Shown: positions 13,628 to 21,684 of the stretch, one piece after another | Position numbering within the stretch: position 1 is the stretch's first letter | How the letters are laid out: every line of letters starts with the position of its first letter | Source: a virus | Direction: 5' to 3' (one strand) | Virus record (IMG/VR): IMGVR_UViG_3300005841_000077 | Coordinates: 1 to 26,837 of that record | DNA length: 26,837 nt | Position numbers and translations under genes: made by a program | The notes under the pieces: model-generated | Seen by the model: the letters and a program-made list of their open reading frames with translations, nothing else | The model's database searches: none | What the model was told of the DNA's origin: nothing

Positions 13628-13965
13628 GTGAACCGATAGTGACCAAACCGGTTATAACCTGGCTTGCGGTGACGGTCGATCATGCGACCGGATTCAGCGC
13701 GCCGATCGATCTGACGGCGGGCGCGATCGTGGCGATCGGCACGCCCTCTGCATCCGAAGTCGCGATCTTTTGGGTGGAGGTGGATATCGGCGGCGCATGG
13801 TACGCGCTGGCCGATCCCTCCGGCGCGCCGCGCGACTTCCGGCTATTACGATCGCGCGCCGTGCCATGCGACTCGGCCTGGACGCTGCCATACACGAGCG
13901 CGCGGATTACGATGCAAGTGAGCGAGAGCGATTATCTTTTTCAGGTCTGCGTCCAGACGTTCTAA
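13624..13965 (+). CDS. Predicted virion protein, paralogue A of a tandem pair
   Basis: 113 residues, beta-rich. The core VEVDIGGAWYALADPSGAPR lines up with VSVDGVTYLPLSDMDGAPVR in the next gene, and the following ITMQVS aligns with LRLTVA, so the two look like tandem duplicates that diverged. The N-terminal TGFSAPIDLTAGAIVAIGTP corresponds to APGSLISGVLAIPDVTIVG. It lies between the connector genes and the gp10-like gene, so a neck or head-completion role is possible. No family named with confidence. Confidence 0.65.
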   Translation: MSEPIVTKPVITWLAVTVDHATGFSAPIDLTAGAIVAIGTPSASEVAIFWVEVDIGGAWYALADPSGAPRDFRLLRSRAVPCDSAWTLPYTSARITMQVSESDYLFQVCVQTF

Positions 13966-13973
13966 GGATCGCC

Positions 13974-14318
13974 ATGCCGACCCTCATCCTGATGCGAACC
14001 GAACAGGTTATTATCGCGCCCGGCTCGCTCATCTCCGGCGTGCTGGCGATCCCCGACGTAACGATCGTCGGAATCATGGCGCCCGGCGCGATTGATCACA
14101 ATACGCTCTATTTCGATGTATCAGTGGATGGCGTAACCTATCTGCCGCTTAGCGACATGGACGGCGCGCCGGTGCGCTGTTTGCTGGCCGCGCAGAATGC
14201 CGTCACGATGGATGTCCGGATCTTCCGGCCATGGTGGTACATGCGGCTGCGCTTGACCGTTGCGGCGGCGACCAGCCGGCGCTACACAATGCTGGTTCGG
14301 CCGGCATGGGGCGGGTAA
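13974..14318 (+). CDS. Predicted virion protein, paralogue B of a tandem pair
   Basis: 114 residues from ATG 13974, eight bases after the previous stop, with AAGGA as ribosome site. It has beta-sandwich-like sequence with the conserved-looking YFDVSVDGVTYLPLSDMDGA shared with its upstream neighbour, and an Arg-rich end (WWYMRLRLTVAAATSRRYTM). Stop overlaps the next ATG (TAATG). It is likely a structural protein acting with paralogue A; exact role unknown. Confidence 0.65.
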   Translation: MPTLILMRTEQVIIAPGSLISGVLAIPDVTIVGIMAPGAIDHNTLYFDVSVDGVTYLPLSDMDGAPVRCLLAAQNAVTMDVRIFRPWWYMRLRLTVAAATSRRYTMLVRPAWGG

Positions 14319-14671
14319 TGAGCGAGCCGCAGATAACGTGGACAGGCACGACGCCGGAGGACATCAAGGGGCGCATGACCGCGCACCCGTTCTCTCAAGC
14401 GCTTGAACCACTCATGCAGAAGGCCACGCTCATGGCCTTGCGCGCCAGCCAGCCGCTTACGCCGGTAGACACTGGCACGCTGCGCCGGTCGGAAACGACG
14501 CGGGTTGAAACGGGCGGGCTTCGGGGCTGGATTGGATCGAATATCGTCTACGCGCCCTTCGTCCATGCGCGCACGCCATTCTTTGCACAGGGCATCAAGG
14601 ACGCCACGCCGGACATCCAGCGGCTGCTGACTGAGGCGGGCGATCTGTACTTCCAGGGGATTGCAAAGTGA
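14318..14671 (+). CDS. HK97 gp10-like neck/tail-completion protein
   Basis: 117 residues. MALRASQPLTPVDTGTLRRS followed by GLRGWIGSNIVYAPFVHART is the signature of HK97 gp10-like proteins ('a...tPVDTGxLRxS...G...Y..fve'), which join head and tail. The C-terminal helix (IKDATPDIQRLLTEAGDLYF) is also typical. Start at ATG 14318 overlaps the previous stop; its stop overlaps the GTG of the next gene. Confidence 0.88.
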   Translation: MSEPQITWTGTTPEDIKGRMTAHPFSQALEPLMQKATLMALRASQPLTPVDTGTLRRSETTRVETGGLRGWIGSNIVYAPFVHARTPFFAQGIKDATPDIQRLLTEAGDLYFQGIAK

Positions 14672-15096
14672 GCGCCCTAACCGCCTGGCAGGGGCTAGAA
14701 GCGGCGTTCCGCACGATCGCCGGTCTGCGCGGTATTACGCTTGGGGAGCCGACGGGCGATCTGGAGCTGCCGGCGATCTATGGCGCGTATCAGGAATTTA
14801 CGCGCCCGCTGCGCAATAGCCCGCCGGCCCGCAACATGACCGGCATGCACCATGTGTTTGCCTGTCGGCTGGTTATCAGGTGGGTGGAGAACGCCAACGC
14901 CGAGATGCAGCTCTTAACCTTACTGGACGCCATACCGGACAGCATCGATCGCGATCCAAAGCTCGGCGCGCGGATCGACAGCGGCATGGCGTACTGCGCC
15001 AGCGGCGTAAGCGGGTTTGCGACGATCGGCGGCGTGCTGTATCGGGTTGTGGATTACAGCGTTGACGTGATTGACAAGAGGCTGAGCGATGGATGA
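14668..15096 (+). CDS. Tail terminator / tail-completion-like protein
   Basis: 142 residues with GTG start (AGTGAGC) overlapping the previous stop. Alpha/beta pattern typical of tail terminators: an opening helix (WQGLEAAFRTIAGLRGITLG), 'GDLELPAIYGAYQEF', a strand HHVFACRLVIRWVE, the helix AEMQLLTLLDAIPDSI and the end GVLYRVVDYSVDVIDKR. The position between gp10-like and tail tube genes is where siphoviruses encode the terminator that stops tube growth and docks to the head. Assigned by position and pattern. Confidence 0.75.
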   Translation: MSALTAWQGLEAAFRTIAGLRGITLGEPTGDLELPAIYGAYQEFTRPLRNSPPARNMTGMHHVFACRLVIRWVENANAEMQLLTLLDAIPDSIDRDPKLGARIDSGMAYCASGVSGFATIGGVLYRVVDYSVDVIDKRLSDG

Positions 15097-15271
15097 TCTA
15101 GCGCGCTATTACGACGAAAGTAAGAATCCCGAGGGCGGGCTACTGCCGGGCGTGCCGCTGCGCGACATCAGCCAGGCCGAGTTTGATAGCTATCCAGCCT
15201 GGCTGCAAGCGTCGATCGACGCGCATCCGATGTATAGAAAAACGCCGCTGAAAGCGCCAAAGGAGTCATAA
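15089..15271 (+). CDS. Short conserved-looking tail-module protein, 60 residues
   Basis: Begins inside the end of the previous gene (eight-base overlap). LPGVPLRDISQAEFDSYPAW and the end PMYRKTPLKAPKES follow a pattern I recall from short siphovirus proteins ('PGVPxRDLtxeEy...l.....sxlYr'), placed between tail terminator and tail tube genes. Function unknown. Confidence 0.65.
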   Translation: MDDLARYYDESKNPEGGLLPGVPLRDISQAEFDSYPAWLQASIDAHPMYRKTPLKAPKES

Positions 15272-15272
15272 T

Positions 15273-16298
15273 ATGCCCGGAGCAGAAATCCCCCTATCCG
15301 TGTTTGGCCTGGCGCTTGAAAGCACGCGCGGCACGGTCGTAACCCCGCCGAGTCACTTGCTCCCATTCGCCGGCACAATCACGCCGTTTCGTACCAAGTA
15401 CCGGCCGGAAGAGGCGCGCGGCACGCTGGAACAGTTCTATCGCAGTAAGACGGTGCGCACCGGCTGCAATTGGGAGATCCCGGATTCACTGGCCGATCCG
15501 AACTACGCGCCGATCATCTTCAACATGTTCATGAAAGCGGTCACGTCGCCAAGCACGCCGACCAACGGCGTATTAACGCGCCTCTGGACGTTTCTCCCAA
15601 CCCTCACCAGCGATGATATTAAGAGTGGCACGTTGTACGCCGGCGATCCGAACGTCCAGATCTGGCAGGCGGCCTATTGCATGGGCGATGAGCTGACGGT
15701 CAGCGCCGACGCGACAAGCGAGGACGGCGCCACATGGGCCATGAAGGGCATGGGCCGCTTCCCTACGCGCGTCTCGGCGCCCGTCTTTCCAGCCGCCATA
15801 CCCGGCGATCTGCTCATGCCGGGCGCCATGCAGCTGTGGATCGATACGAGTAGCGCGATCGGCACGACTGAGGTAACAGGTCGATTCATCAAAACCGACT
15901 GGACAATACCAACGGGCGTGACCTATAAGAATTACGCCAACGGGCCGAGCGGCGGGCTGAACTTTACCACCACCGGCCGCAAGCCGCGCGCCGCAGAGGC
16001 GACGATCGAAGTGGAGTTAAATACCACGTCGATCGGGGTCGGCAAAGAATACCTCACCTATGAAGCGGATACGATCGTGAAAATGCGAATTCGGCTGAAC
16101 GGCGCATTGATCGAAAGCGTAACGCCGGACTATTATTCATACATACAATTGGATATATATGGCCCGCTGGACGCCTTCGAGTGGGGATCGGTAGAGGACA
16201 CCAACGTCACGATGCGCTACACCGTTACGGCGCAGTATGACAGCACGGCCGGCGCCGGATTCGTGATGTCGGCGCAGAGTACACGGACAACGCTATGA
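15273..16298 (+). CDS. Major tail (tube) protein
   Basis: 341 residues. ATG follows AAAGGAG by four bases. The layout of long tail-tube proteins is visible: 'FGLALESTRGTVVTPPSHLL' near the N-terminus, a long beta-rich middle with GDELTVSADATSEDGATWAM, and the paired strands FIKTDWTIPTGVTYKNYANG, PRAAEATIEVELNTT and YSYIQLDIYGPLDAFEWGSV. It would stack as hexamers to form the tail tube. Directly before the tail chaperone pair, the standard position. Confidence 0.82.
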   Translation: MPGAEIPLSVFGLALESTRGTVVTPPSHLLPFAGTITPFRTKYRPEEARGTLEQFYRSKTVRTGCNWEIPDSLADPNYAPIIFNMFMKAVTSPSTPTNGVLTRLWTFLPTLTSDDIKSGTLYAGDPNVQIWQAAYCMGDELTVSADATSEDGATWAMKGMGRFPTRVSAPVFPAAIPGDLLMPGAMQLWIDTSSAIGTTEVTGRFIKTDWTIPTGVTYKNYANGPSGGLNFTTTGRKPRAAEATIEVELNTTSIGVGKEYLTYEADTIVKMRIRLNGALIESVTPDYYSYIQLDIYGPLDAFEWGSVEDTNVTMRYTVTAQYDSTAGAGFVMSAQSTRTTL

Positions 16299-16810
16299 GC
16301 AGATATTTTTGCACCGACCCGCCCGTTCCCGTCTATGAGTTCGATCCGACTGAGGTGATCAGCGAGACGCCGCCGAACGTGATATTCATAAAATCCAAGA
16401 TGGACGTGGCCACGGATGCTAAAGTCAAGAGTGAACTAATCACGCTCGGGGCGGATAATAAGACGGTTGAAGCGCGCCTAGGCGATAATCAGCTGGCGCT
16501 GCTGATTCACAATATCGTGCGCTGGGATGGGCCGGATCTTTCAGACACGCCATGCACCGTCGCCAACATCCGCGCGCTCGATCCGACTGAGCCGCATATC
16601 GTGTTAGTGCTGGACGAAATTGCGCGCCGGAATAAACGGCCGGACAGCCCCAACCCAAAATCAGCCGCCGGCAGCACCTTAGGGAAAAATGGCGCGGCCG
16701 GCTCGATCGGAAGCGACCCGCCCGGGCTGAGTCTGCAATTGGCGACTGGGATAGGGAAATCGCCTTTGCGATCCGCTTTGGATGGACGCCGGAGCAGGTC
16801 GGACGATTAG
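16295..16810 (+). CDS. Tail assembly chaperone, zero-frame product (gpG-like)
   Basis: 171 residues in the zero frame, starting with a four-base overlap on the tail tube stop. The first ~120 residues are ordered (VIFIKSKMDVATDAKVKSEL, ALLIHNIVRWDGPDLSDTPC, IVLVLDEIARRNKRPDSPN). The last ~50 are low-complexity Gly/Ser/Ala, as expected for a stretch overlapping another coding frame. A canonical slippery heptamer C-CCA-AAA lies in phase at 16654-16660. The protein would coat the tape measure during tail assembly. Confidence 0.85.
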   Translation: MSRYFCTDPPVPVYEFDPTEVISETPPNVIFIKSKMDVATDAKVKSELITLGADNKTVEARLGDNQLALLIHNIVRWDGPDLSDTPCTVANIRALDPTEPHIVLVLDEIARRNKRPDSPNPKSAAGSTLGKNGAAGSIGSDPPGLSLQLATGIGKSPLRSALDGRRSRSDD

Positions 16811-16899
16811 ATCCTGACTTTGTTGAAGAGTTAACCGCGCGGCTGTTAGCTGAGCAAGATATCGAGATACGCAATGGGCATGAGTCAGGCCGCGCTTGA
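16654..16899 (+). CDS. Tail assembly chaperone, -1 frameshift extension (gpT-like part of gpGT)
   Basis: From the slippery CCCAAAA the -1 frame is open for 79 codons to TGA 16897-16899. Its C-terminal part (DWDREIAFAIRFGWTPEQVG, LDPDFVEELTARLLAEQDIE) is much more protein-like than the zero frame and resembles the second chaperone domain of siphoviruses ('...a..f.wtp.evd.ldpdfv.ell..l'). The fusion would be about 201 residues. It overlaps the tape measure start (16874) by 26 bases. Programmed -1 frameshifting of these genes is well established in lambda-like phages; here it is predicted, and the efficiency is unknown. Confidence 0.78.
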   Translation, partial: PKISRRQHLREKWRGRLDRKRPARAESAIGDWDREIAFAIRFGWTPEQVGRLDPDFVEELTARLLAEQDIEIRNGHESGRA

Positions 16900-18262
16900 A
16901 TTACTGGTCACGATGAAGGACGAGGCAAGTAGCGGGCTATCGTCGCTTTCAAGCGGCCTGGGGAATGTCGGCATGGTTGCGGGCGGGGCGGCGCTGGCCG
17001 GCGTCGTGGCGTTTGGCGCGGCCCTCGCAGGGGGCGTGGCCGACGCGCAAGAGTCGCGCCGTCTCATGGCTGAGACTGAGACGATCTTGAAAAATACGGG
17101 CAACGCCGCCGGCGTGACCGCTCAGCAAGTCGCCGACCTGTCATCCGCCATGTCCGACGCGGCGGGCAAGTCGTTATTCGGCGATGATACGATCCAGGGC
17201 GCCGAGAATGTGATACTCAAGTTCAAAGAGATCAAAGTACCGCTGCAAGATGTCACCCAACTATCACTGGACATGGCCCAAGCGCTTGGCACGGCGCCCG
17301 CCGACGCTGCCAAGAAACTCGGCCTGGCATTACAAGATCCCTTTAACGCCGTCTCTGATCTCCAGAAACAGGGCGTCATGTTGACCGATACGCAAAAGGC
17401 GGTATTGGAGCAGATGAAAGCGACGGGCGACGCGGCCGGCGCCCAAACGGTGCTGGTGGATGCATTAAACGCAACCTATGGCGGGCAGGCGGAGGCCGCC
17501 GCGAAGGCCGCCGGCGGCATGACGCAATTTAAAGCCGGGCTAGGCGAGGCATTCGAGACGATGGGATCGAAGCTGCTCCCCGTCTTAGACAAGTTCGGCG
17601 CATGGCTGAATTCTCCCGAGGTGCAACAGGCGATCGGCGTGTTTGCGGAGCGGTTCGCGCGCGGGATCGAGGTGGCGGCGACGTTCGTCACCGATACGCT
17701 TATACCGGCGTTGACCGATCTGTATAATTTTCTGGCGCCGATCCTGGGGCCGATCATTGCGGAATTAGGCCGCGCGCTGTCGGAAGACTTGCCGCGCGGG
17801 ATCGATCGCGTGGTCACGGCATGGAATACCATGAAACAGGCGCTGAGCGACTTCAAGACCGGCTATATCGATCCGATCGTGCGCGGTTGGGAGGCGGTCA
17901 CGAGCGCGGTATCCACGGCCTATGATTGGTTTAACAAGATCAGCACGAGCATTAGCAGCATTGCGATCCCGTCGTGGCTTCAGGGCCATAGCCCGCCGCC
18001 CTTAGCGAATTGGTTTAGCGACATCGGCGCGGCGGCCGAAAGCGCCGGCTCATCGGTGGATGCGGTGCAACCGACTGGCGCTAGCACGCTGCCGACCCTT
18101 CCCGCGGCCGGCGGGGCGCCGGCCGGCGGCGGCGTTACGGTCAACGTGACGGTCATGGGGAGTGTGAAAACAGAGCAAGATCTGATCGTCGCGATCCGGA
18201 ACGGCCTCAACCAGATCGGCGCGCGGAATGTGTCGATCTTTAGCCCGAACGTGACACCCTAA
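16874..18262 (+). CDS. Tape measure protein
   Basis: 462 residues. A tail-length ruler: N-terminal LLVTMKDEASSGLSSLSSGL, a hydrophobic Gly/Ala stretch at ~32-53 (GMVAGGAALAGVVAFGAALAG), helical PhageMin_Tail-like body (TAQQVADLSSAMSDAAGKSL, GAENVILKFKEIKVPLQDVT, QKQGVMLTDTQKAVLEQM), and the C-terminal WLQGHSPPPLANWF phrase common in tape measures. A second hydrophobic segment is near 275-300. At about 1.5 Å per residue the rule of thumb gives a tail near 70 nm. It is short for a siphovirus. Confidence 0.92.
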   Translation: MGMSQAALELLVTMKDEASSGLSSLSSGLGNVGMVAGGAALAGVVAFGAALAGGVADAQESRRLMAETETILKNTGNAAGVTAQQVADLSSAMSDAAGKSLFGDDTIQGAENVILKFKEIKVPLQDVTQLSLDMAQALGTAPADAAKKLGLALQDPFNAVSDLQKQGVMLTDTQKAVLEQMKATGDAAGAQTVLVDALNATYGGQAEAAAKAAGGMTQFKAGLGEAFETMGSKLLPVLDKFGAWLNSPEVQQAIGVFAERFARGIEVAATFVTDTLIPALTDLYNFLAPILGPIIAELGRALSEDLPRGIDRVVTAWNTMKQALSDFKTGYIDPIVRGWEAVTSAVSTAYDWFNKISTSISSIAIPSWLQGHSPPPLANWFSDIGAAAESAGSSVDAVQPTGASTLPTLPAAGGAPAGGGVTVNVTVMGSVKTEQDLIVAIRNGLNQIGARNVSIFSPNVTP

Positions 18263-19470
18263 TGGCCTGGCCAACGCTGTCCATCGCGATCGACTTTGCC
18301 AACGGCCCATTGACCGCGCTGGCGAGCAACACATGGACTGACATCACGAGTTATGTCATCAGCTTTACGACGCGCCGCGGGCGGGCTGATGCGCTCGGCC
18401 GGATGGAGGCCGGCTCGGCCACGCTGGTCTTAGACAATAGCGATCGGTCGTTTGCGCCGCTGTACGCCGGCAGCGCGTACTATCCAAACATCGTGCCGAT
18501 GAAAAAGATCCGCATTCGCGCGACCTATAGCGCGGTCGTGTACGATCTGTTTATCGGCCATGTCACGAACTGGCCGCCGGACTGGCCGGGCGGGCTGGAC
18601 GCCACGACCACGATCCAGTGTGTGGATGCGTTCACGTTTTTCGCATCGGTCAAATTAAATGGCGCGTATGCCGCCGAATTCTGCAATTGGTCGATCGATA
18701 CGTGGCTCACCAACATCGGCTGGCCGGCCGCCGATCGCACGCTGGCCAGCGCGTCTAGCCAGATTCAGGCCGGTACGTTCGTGAATACCCAGGCCCTAAC
18801 CCATTTTCAAAACGTCGCCGATGTCGAAAGCGGGCTGTTTTTCATGGGCGCCGACGGGAAAGCGACCTTCCAAAATCGCTACTATCGCCAAACGAATAGC
18901 CTGACAAGTGACGCCACGTTTGACGACGATCCCGCCGCCGCGCTGCCATGGCTGAAAGCGGCCAGCGCCTATGACGATACGCAAATATGGAACGAAGCGC
19001 GCGTGACTCGCACCGGCGGCACGGAACAGGTAGCGACCAACGCGACAAGCCAGGCGGCCTACTTTACGCGCACATTAACCCGCAGTCTGCCGATGCAGAG
19101 CGATACAGAGGCGCTATCGCTGGCGCAGTACTTGGTAGGACTGTACGCCAGCCCGATCTTTCGCTATACCAGTCTGATACTGGACGGCAACATGGCCGAT
19201 GCGCTCTGGCCGCATATGCTCGGCCGCGCGATCTCCGATCGCATTACGGTGCAACAGCGCCCGCCGCCGCAACTACCCGTGCCATTCCTGATCACCGCAG
19301 ATTGCTACATTGAATCGATCGCGCACGAAGTGACGGCGACAGAGGACGGCACATACTGGCAAACAACATTCGGACTCAGTAGCGCCGATGCGCTGGCCGG
19401 ATCGAGCTTTTGGGTTCTGGATAGTACGACGCTCAGCATTCTTGATAGCACGACGAAGTTAGGATACTAG
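18262..19470 (+). CDS. Tail tip / distal tail (hub) protein
   Basis: 402 residues; ATG overlaps the tape measure stop. The start resembles distal tail proteins: TWTDITSYVISFTTRRGRAD, then GSATLVLDNSDRSFAPL and MKKIRIRATY with LFIGHVTNWPPDWP, the pattern 'dvt..v....i.rGR......ag.atv.ldN.dgrf.P'. Later parts (DVESGLFFMGADGKATFQNR, SLAQYLVGLYASPIFRYTSL) match the hub domain of gp27-like tail proteins. It follows the tape measure, as in other siphoviruses. Confidence 0.85.
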   Translation: MAWPTLSIAIDFANGPLTALASNTWTDITSYVISFTTRRGRADALGRMEAGSATLVLDNSDRSFAPLYAGSAYYPNIVPMKKIRIRATYSAVVYDLFIGHVTNWPPDWPGGLDATTTIQCVDAFTFFASVKLNGAYAAEFCNWSIDTWLTNIGWPAADRTLASASSQIQAGTFVNTQALTHFQNVADVESGLFFMGADGKATFQNRYYRQTNSLTSDATFDDDPAAALPWLKAASAYDDTQIWNEARVTRTGGTEQVATNATSQAAYFTRTLTRSLPMQSDTEALSLAQYLVGLYASPIFRYTSLILDGNMADALWPHMLGRAISDRITVQQRPPPQLPVPFLITADCYIESIAHEVTATEDGTYWQTTFGLSSADALAGSSFWVLDSTTLSILDSTTKLGY

Positions 19471-19471
19471 C

Positions 19472-20179
19472 ATGGCCTGGACGGCGCCCGCAACATGGTC
19501 GGTTTCCGAAGTGGTGGTCGCGTCGAAGATGAACCTCCACATTCGCGATAATCTGTCGTATCTCAAGGCATCGCCGCAATTTGATGGCACGATCGGCGTG
19601 GGCGTGGCCGCGTCGGCGTCGTATGTCGCGTACTTCAAGAATGGCGCGCTGCCGGTGCGGGTGGAACAGAGTACCAGCCAGATCAACGCGATCGAGCTGC
19701 GGAATACCAGTAACGATGCGGTCAACAAATGGGCGTTTCGTATTCGCGACCTGGCAGAGGGTGATTTTAATATCTATGACATGACCGCTGCGCTGCAACG
19801 TCTCTACATTAACGCATCTGGAAACGTCGGCATCGGCACGACATCTCCGGCCGGCAAGCTGCATGTGCTTGGCGCCGGCGGTGTAACGACCGCTGGCATG
19901 GCGATCGGTTCGGTCGCGGCGGTCACGAGCATTCAAACCGTGTTTGCCGCCGGCACGGTATCACGGATCTGCGCGTTCGTGATCTTCGATCGCAATAACA
20001 CCGGCGGCGCCGGGATCGTGACGTTCCCTGTCAACGCGGTAGCGCTCAGTAATAACCTTACCTATGTCAACAATGATACGATTACGATCGCGGTTACGGC
20101 CGGCGGCGCGGTTACGGCGCAGCGCACGGTTGGTACGAACGGCACGCATGACATTATCATTCTCGCGATATTCCAATGA
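19472..20179 (+). CDS. Tail fibre / appendage protein
   Basis: 235 residues. N-terminus MAWTAPATWSVSEVVVASKM with NLHIRDNLSYLK is a recurrent start of phage tail appendage proteins. GNVGIGTTSPAGKLHVLGAG (from ~122) is the widespread fibre phrase found before chaperone or adhesin domains. The C-terminal ~90 residues (VTSIQTVFAAGTVSRICAFV onward) are beta-rich and could be the receptor-contact tip. It shares the MAW- start with the upstream hub gene, which is probably coincidence. Confidence 0.8.
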   Translation: MAWTAPATWSVSEVVVASKMNLHIRDNLSYLKASPQFDGTIGVGVAASASYVAYFKNGALPVRVEQSTSQINAIELRNTSNDAVNKWAFRIRDLAEGDFNIYDMTAALQRLYINASGNVGIGTTSPAGKLHVLGAGGVTTAGMAIGSVAAVTSIQTVFAAGTVSRICAFVIFDRNNTGGAGIVTFPVNAVALSNNLTYVNNDTITIAVTAGGAVTAQRTVGTNGTHDIIILAIFQ

Positions 20180-20186
20180 GGCGCAC

Positions 20187-20423
20187 ATGATCGAACGCAT
20201 CAAGGCCCGCCGCGCTGCGCTGCAAGCGCAGATGGATGCGGCGCAACAGCAGTACGCCGAACTAGAGCAGACCTTACGCCAGCTCGATCGGCAGCTCTGC
20301 GCCATGCAAGGCGGGCTACAGGAGTTGGACGCGCTGCTAACTGAGGATACGCCGGAGCGTGTCAGCACGTATGCAACCGGGCTGAATGGCGCGCATGAGG
20401 CCGCGTTAGATTGGATGAAGTAA
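20187..20423 (+). CDS. Coiled-coil protein in the tail-tip module
   Basis: 78 residues from ATG 20187 (seven bases after the fibre stop; GAGG upstream). Residues ~1-52 are one long amphipathic helix with heptad character (IKARRAALQAQMDAAQQQYA, ELEQTLRQLDRQLCAMQ), suited to a trimeric stalk or an assembly helper. The C-terminus (EDTPERVSTYATGLNGAHEA) is short. Role inferred only from position between two fibre-like genes. Confidence 0.7.
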   Translation: MIERIKARRAALQAQMDAAQQQYAELEQTLRQLDRQLCAMQGGLQELDALLTEDTPERVSTYATGLNGAHEAALDWMK

Positions 20424-21016
20424 CCATGCGCGCATTTTGGGCCATGCTCGATCGTTTGCTCTGGAGGGTGCGGCGCTTCTTTCACCCGACGGTCATGCAG
20501 ATCGCGCCCGGCTACGAAGGGTACGGCGGCGCGACGATTACACGGCGCGTGGACGGGGCGGGGGCCGAGTGGATCGCATGCTGCGCCCGCCAGCAGAGCG
20601 ACGGCTATTTCGGCTTTTTCGCCTTTAAGAACGGACAGAACGTGCCGCTGTCGCCGCGCGTGTCTGGGCGCGGGTCGATCGATGATGACGGCTGGTGGAT
20701 CGCCTGGGAGGGCAGCACGAAACATCAGGGGCCGATCCCGGGCTTCGTGCCCGTGCCAAAGGGCGGCGACACAAGCGGGCTGCAAGCGCAGATCGACGCG
20801 CTAGAGCTTCAAGTAACACAACTCCAGCAAACGATCATGGCGCTGCCGCCGACCACGACCAACCCGGTGATTCGCGTGCCGGCGGCGGGCGGCAAAGAGG
20901 GCGGCGAAATTCAGCTGGCCAGCGGGAATGCGAGCGGCGTATGGGTGATTGACTCCTATGATGGACAGCTCCGGTTTATCCATGACAACGTGCTGATCGA
21001 CCACTGGCCGAAATAG
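20411..21016 (+). CDS. Terminal fibre-like virion protein
   Basis: 201 residues from ATG 20411 (ATG 20426 is an alternative; neither has a strong ribosome site). The N-terminal helix (MRAFWAMLDRLLWRVRRFFH) is amphipathic and basic; then a beta-rich domain (PTVMQIAPGYEGYGGATITR, GYFGFFAFKNGQNVPLSP), a short coiled coil (LQAQIDALELQVTQLQQTIM), and a C-terminal beta part ending SYDGQLRFIHDNVLIDHWPK. The coiled coil plus beta tip suggests a trimeric appendage. It is the last rightward gene and ends 40 bases before the convergent operon. Confidence 0.7.
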   Translation: MDEVTMRAFWAMLDRLLWRVRRFFHPTVMQIAPGYEGYGGATITRRVDGAGAEWIACCARQQSDGYFGFFAFKNGQNVPLSPRVSGRGSIDDDGWWIAWEGSTKHQGPIPGFVPVPKGGDTSGLQAQIDALELQVTQLQQTIMALPPTTTNPVIRVPAAGGKEGGEIQLASGNASGVWVIDSYDGQLRFIHDNVLIDHWPK

Positions 21017-21019
21017 CAA

Positions 21020-21043
21020 CGCCCCCGACGTGGATCGGGGGCG
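21020..21043. terminator. Bidirectional hairpin between convergent operons
   Basis: Perfect 9-bp arms (CGCCCCCGA / TCGGGGGCG) with a six-base loop between the stops of the rightward tail genes (21016) and the leftward operon (21056). The leftward side is followed by TTGCTATTT, a weak T-rich tail; the rightward side has none. Position strongly suggests a shared terminator. Confidence 0.7.
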
Positions 21044-21055
21044 CGGGGCGCGGGG

Positions 21056-21247
21056 CTATGGCGCTGCATCCCATTCATCGTAATCATCGTCGCGCTCTTC
21101 GTCAATCAAGTAACCGCATTTCATGCAGCCCTCGATCATGATCTCGACAAGCTGATCCCCATACTCGCGCCAGCCTTCGATCATCTCAAGCTTTGCGCCG
21201 CAGCGCGGGCATTTCGTCATATCAGGTTTCATGTCGATCCTCTTCAT
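21056..21247 (-). CDS. Zinc-ribbon mini-protein with acidic tail
   Basis: 63 residues from ATG 21247, or 58 from ATG 21232, which has the better ribosome site (AGAGG six bases upstream). KCPRCGAKLEM and GCMKCGYLI give two CxxC knuckles about 25 residues apart, a classic zinc ribbon; the end is acidic (DEERDDDYDEWDAAP). It is the last gene of the leftward operon. Function unknown; protein-protein or RNA-polymerase contacts are possible for such acidic ribbons. Confidence 0.75.
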   Translation of the reverse strand: MKRIDMKPDMTKCPRCGAKLEMIEGWREYGDQLVEIMIEGCMKCGYLIDEERDDDYDEWDAAP

Positions 21248-21254
21248 GGGCGCA

Positions 21255-21674
21255 TTACGCCCCCTTCGTGACCGGGTACTCGGCCGGCGCGGTCGATCCG
21301 TCGTCTTGTCGAAATTGCGGCGCCTTGCCCGTTCGCACCTCTTTAATTCTGGCCATGGTCTGATTATGGTTGCCGCCGATCGCGGCCGCGATCTTGGTAG
21401 CGGTGAATACTTCTTTCCCGCGATCGTCCATGGCCAGTGTCATAGCGACCAACCACTGATCGAGCATTATGTCACGATCGGCCGGTGGTATCGCTTTGGT
21501 ATCGGGAATACTGGTATTGATACATGTATCGCCATGCGCCCCGTTTTCGTTTCGCGCCCCCTCCGATCGTGACATAAGCGCCGGCCAGAGCCATGCCTTA
21601 GCGAGCTTATACGGCACGACGATCAGCGCGGCCAGCATGATGAGCGCCGTAATGACATCGCCAAGTGTGTGCAT
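21255..21674 (-). CDS. Membrane-anchored protein with HTH-like C-terminal domain
   Basis: 139 residues; ribosome site TAGGAG eight bases upstream. One membrane helix at ~5-32 (VITALIMLAALIVVPYKLAK), a hydrophilic linker, and a C-terminal region (~67-118) that looks like a winged helix: DQWLVAMTLAMDDRGKEVFT, then TKIAAAIGGNHNQTMARIKE and V. 'ATKIAAAIGG...TMARIKEVR' fits an HTH with a recognition helix. A DNA-binding domain tethered to the membrane is unusual for a phage. It follows two other membrane-protein genes. No family recognised; function unknown. Confidence 0.65.
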   Translation of the reverse strand: MHTLGDVITALIMLAALIVVPYKLAKAWLWPALMSRSEGARNENGAHGDTCINTSIPDTKAIPPADRDIMLDQWLVAMTLAMDDRGKEVFTATKIAAAIGGNHNQTMARIKEVRTGKAPQFRQDDGSTAPAEYPVTKGA

Positions 21675-21684
21675 GGCTATGCTC

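Noticed and set aside
16682-16688. GGGAAAA as the frameshift site
   Set aside because: It is not in X-XXY-YYZ phase with the zero frame; CCCAAAA at 16654-16660 is.
19961-20785. Leftward 274-codon frame opposite the fibre genes
   Set aside because: Low-complexity, Arg/Ala/Cys-rich, no ribosome site, antisense to three coupled genes with clear structural features.
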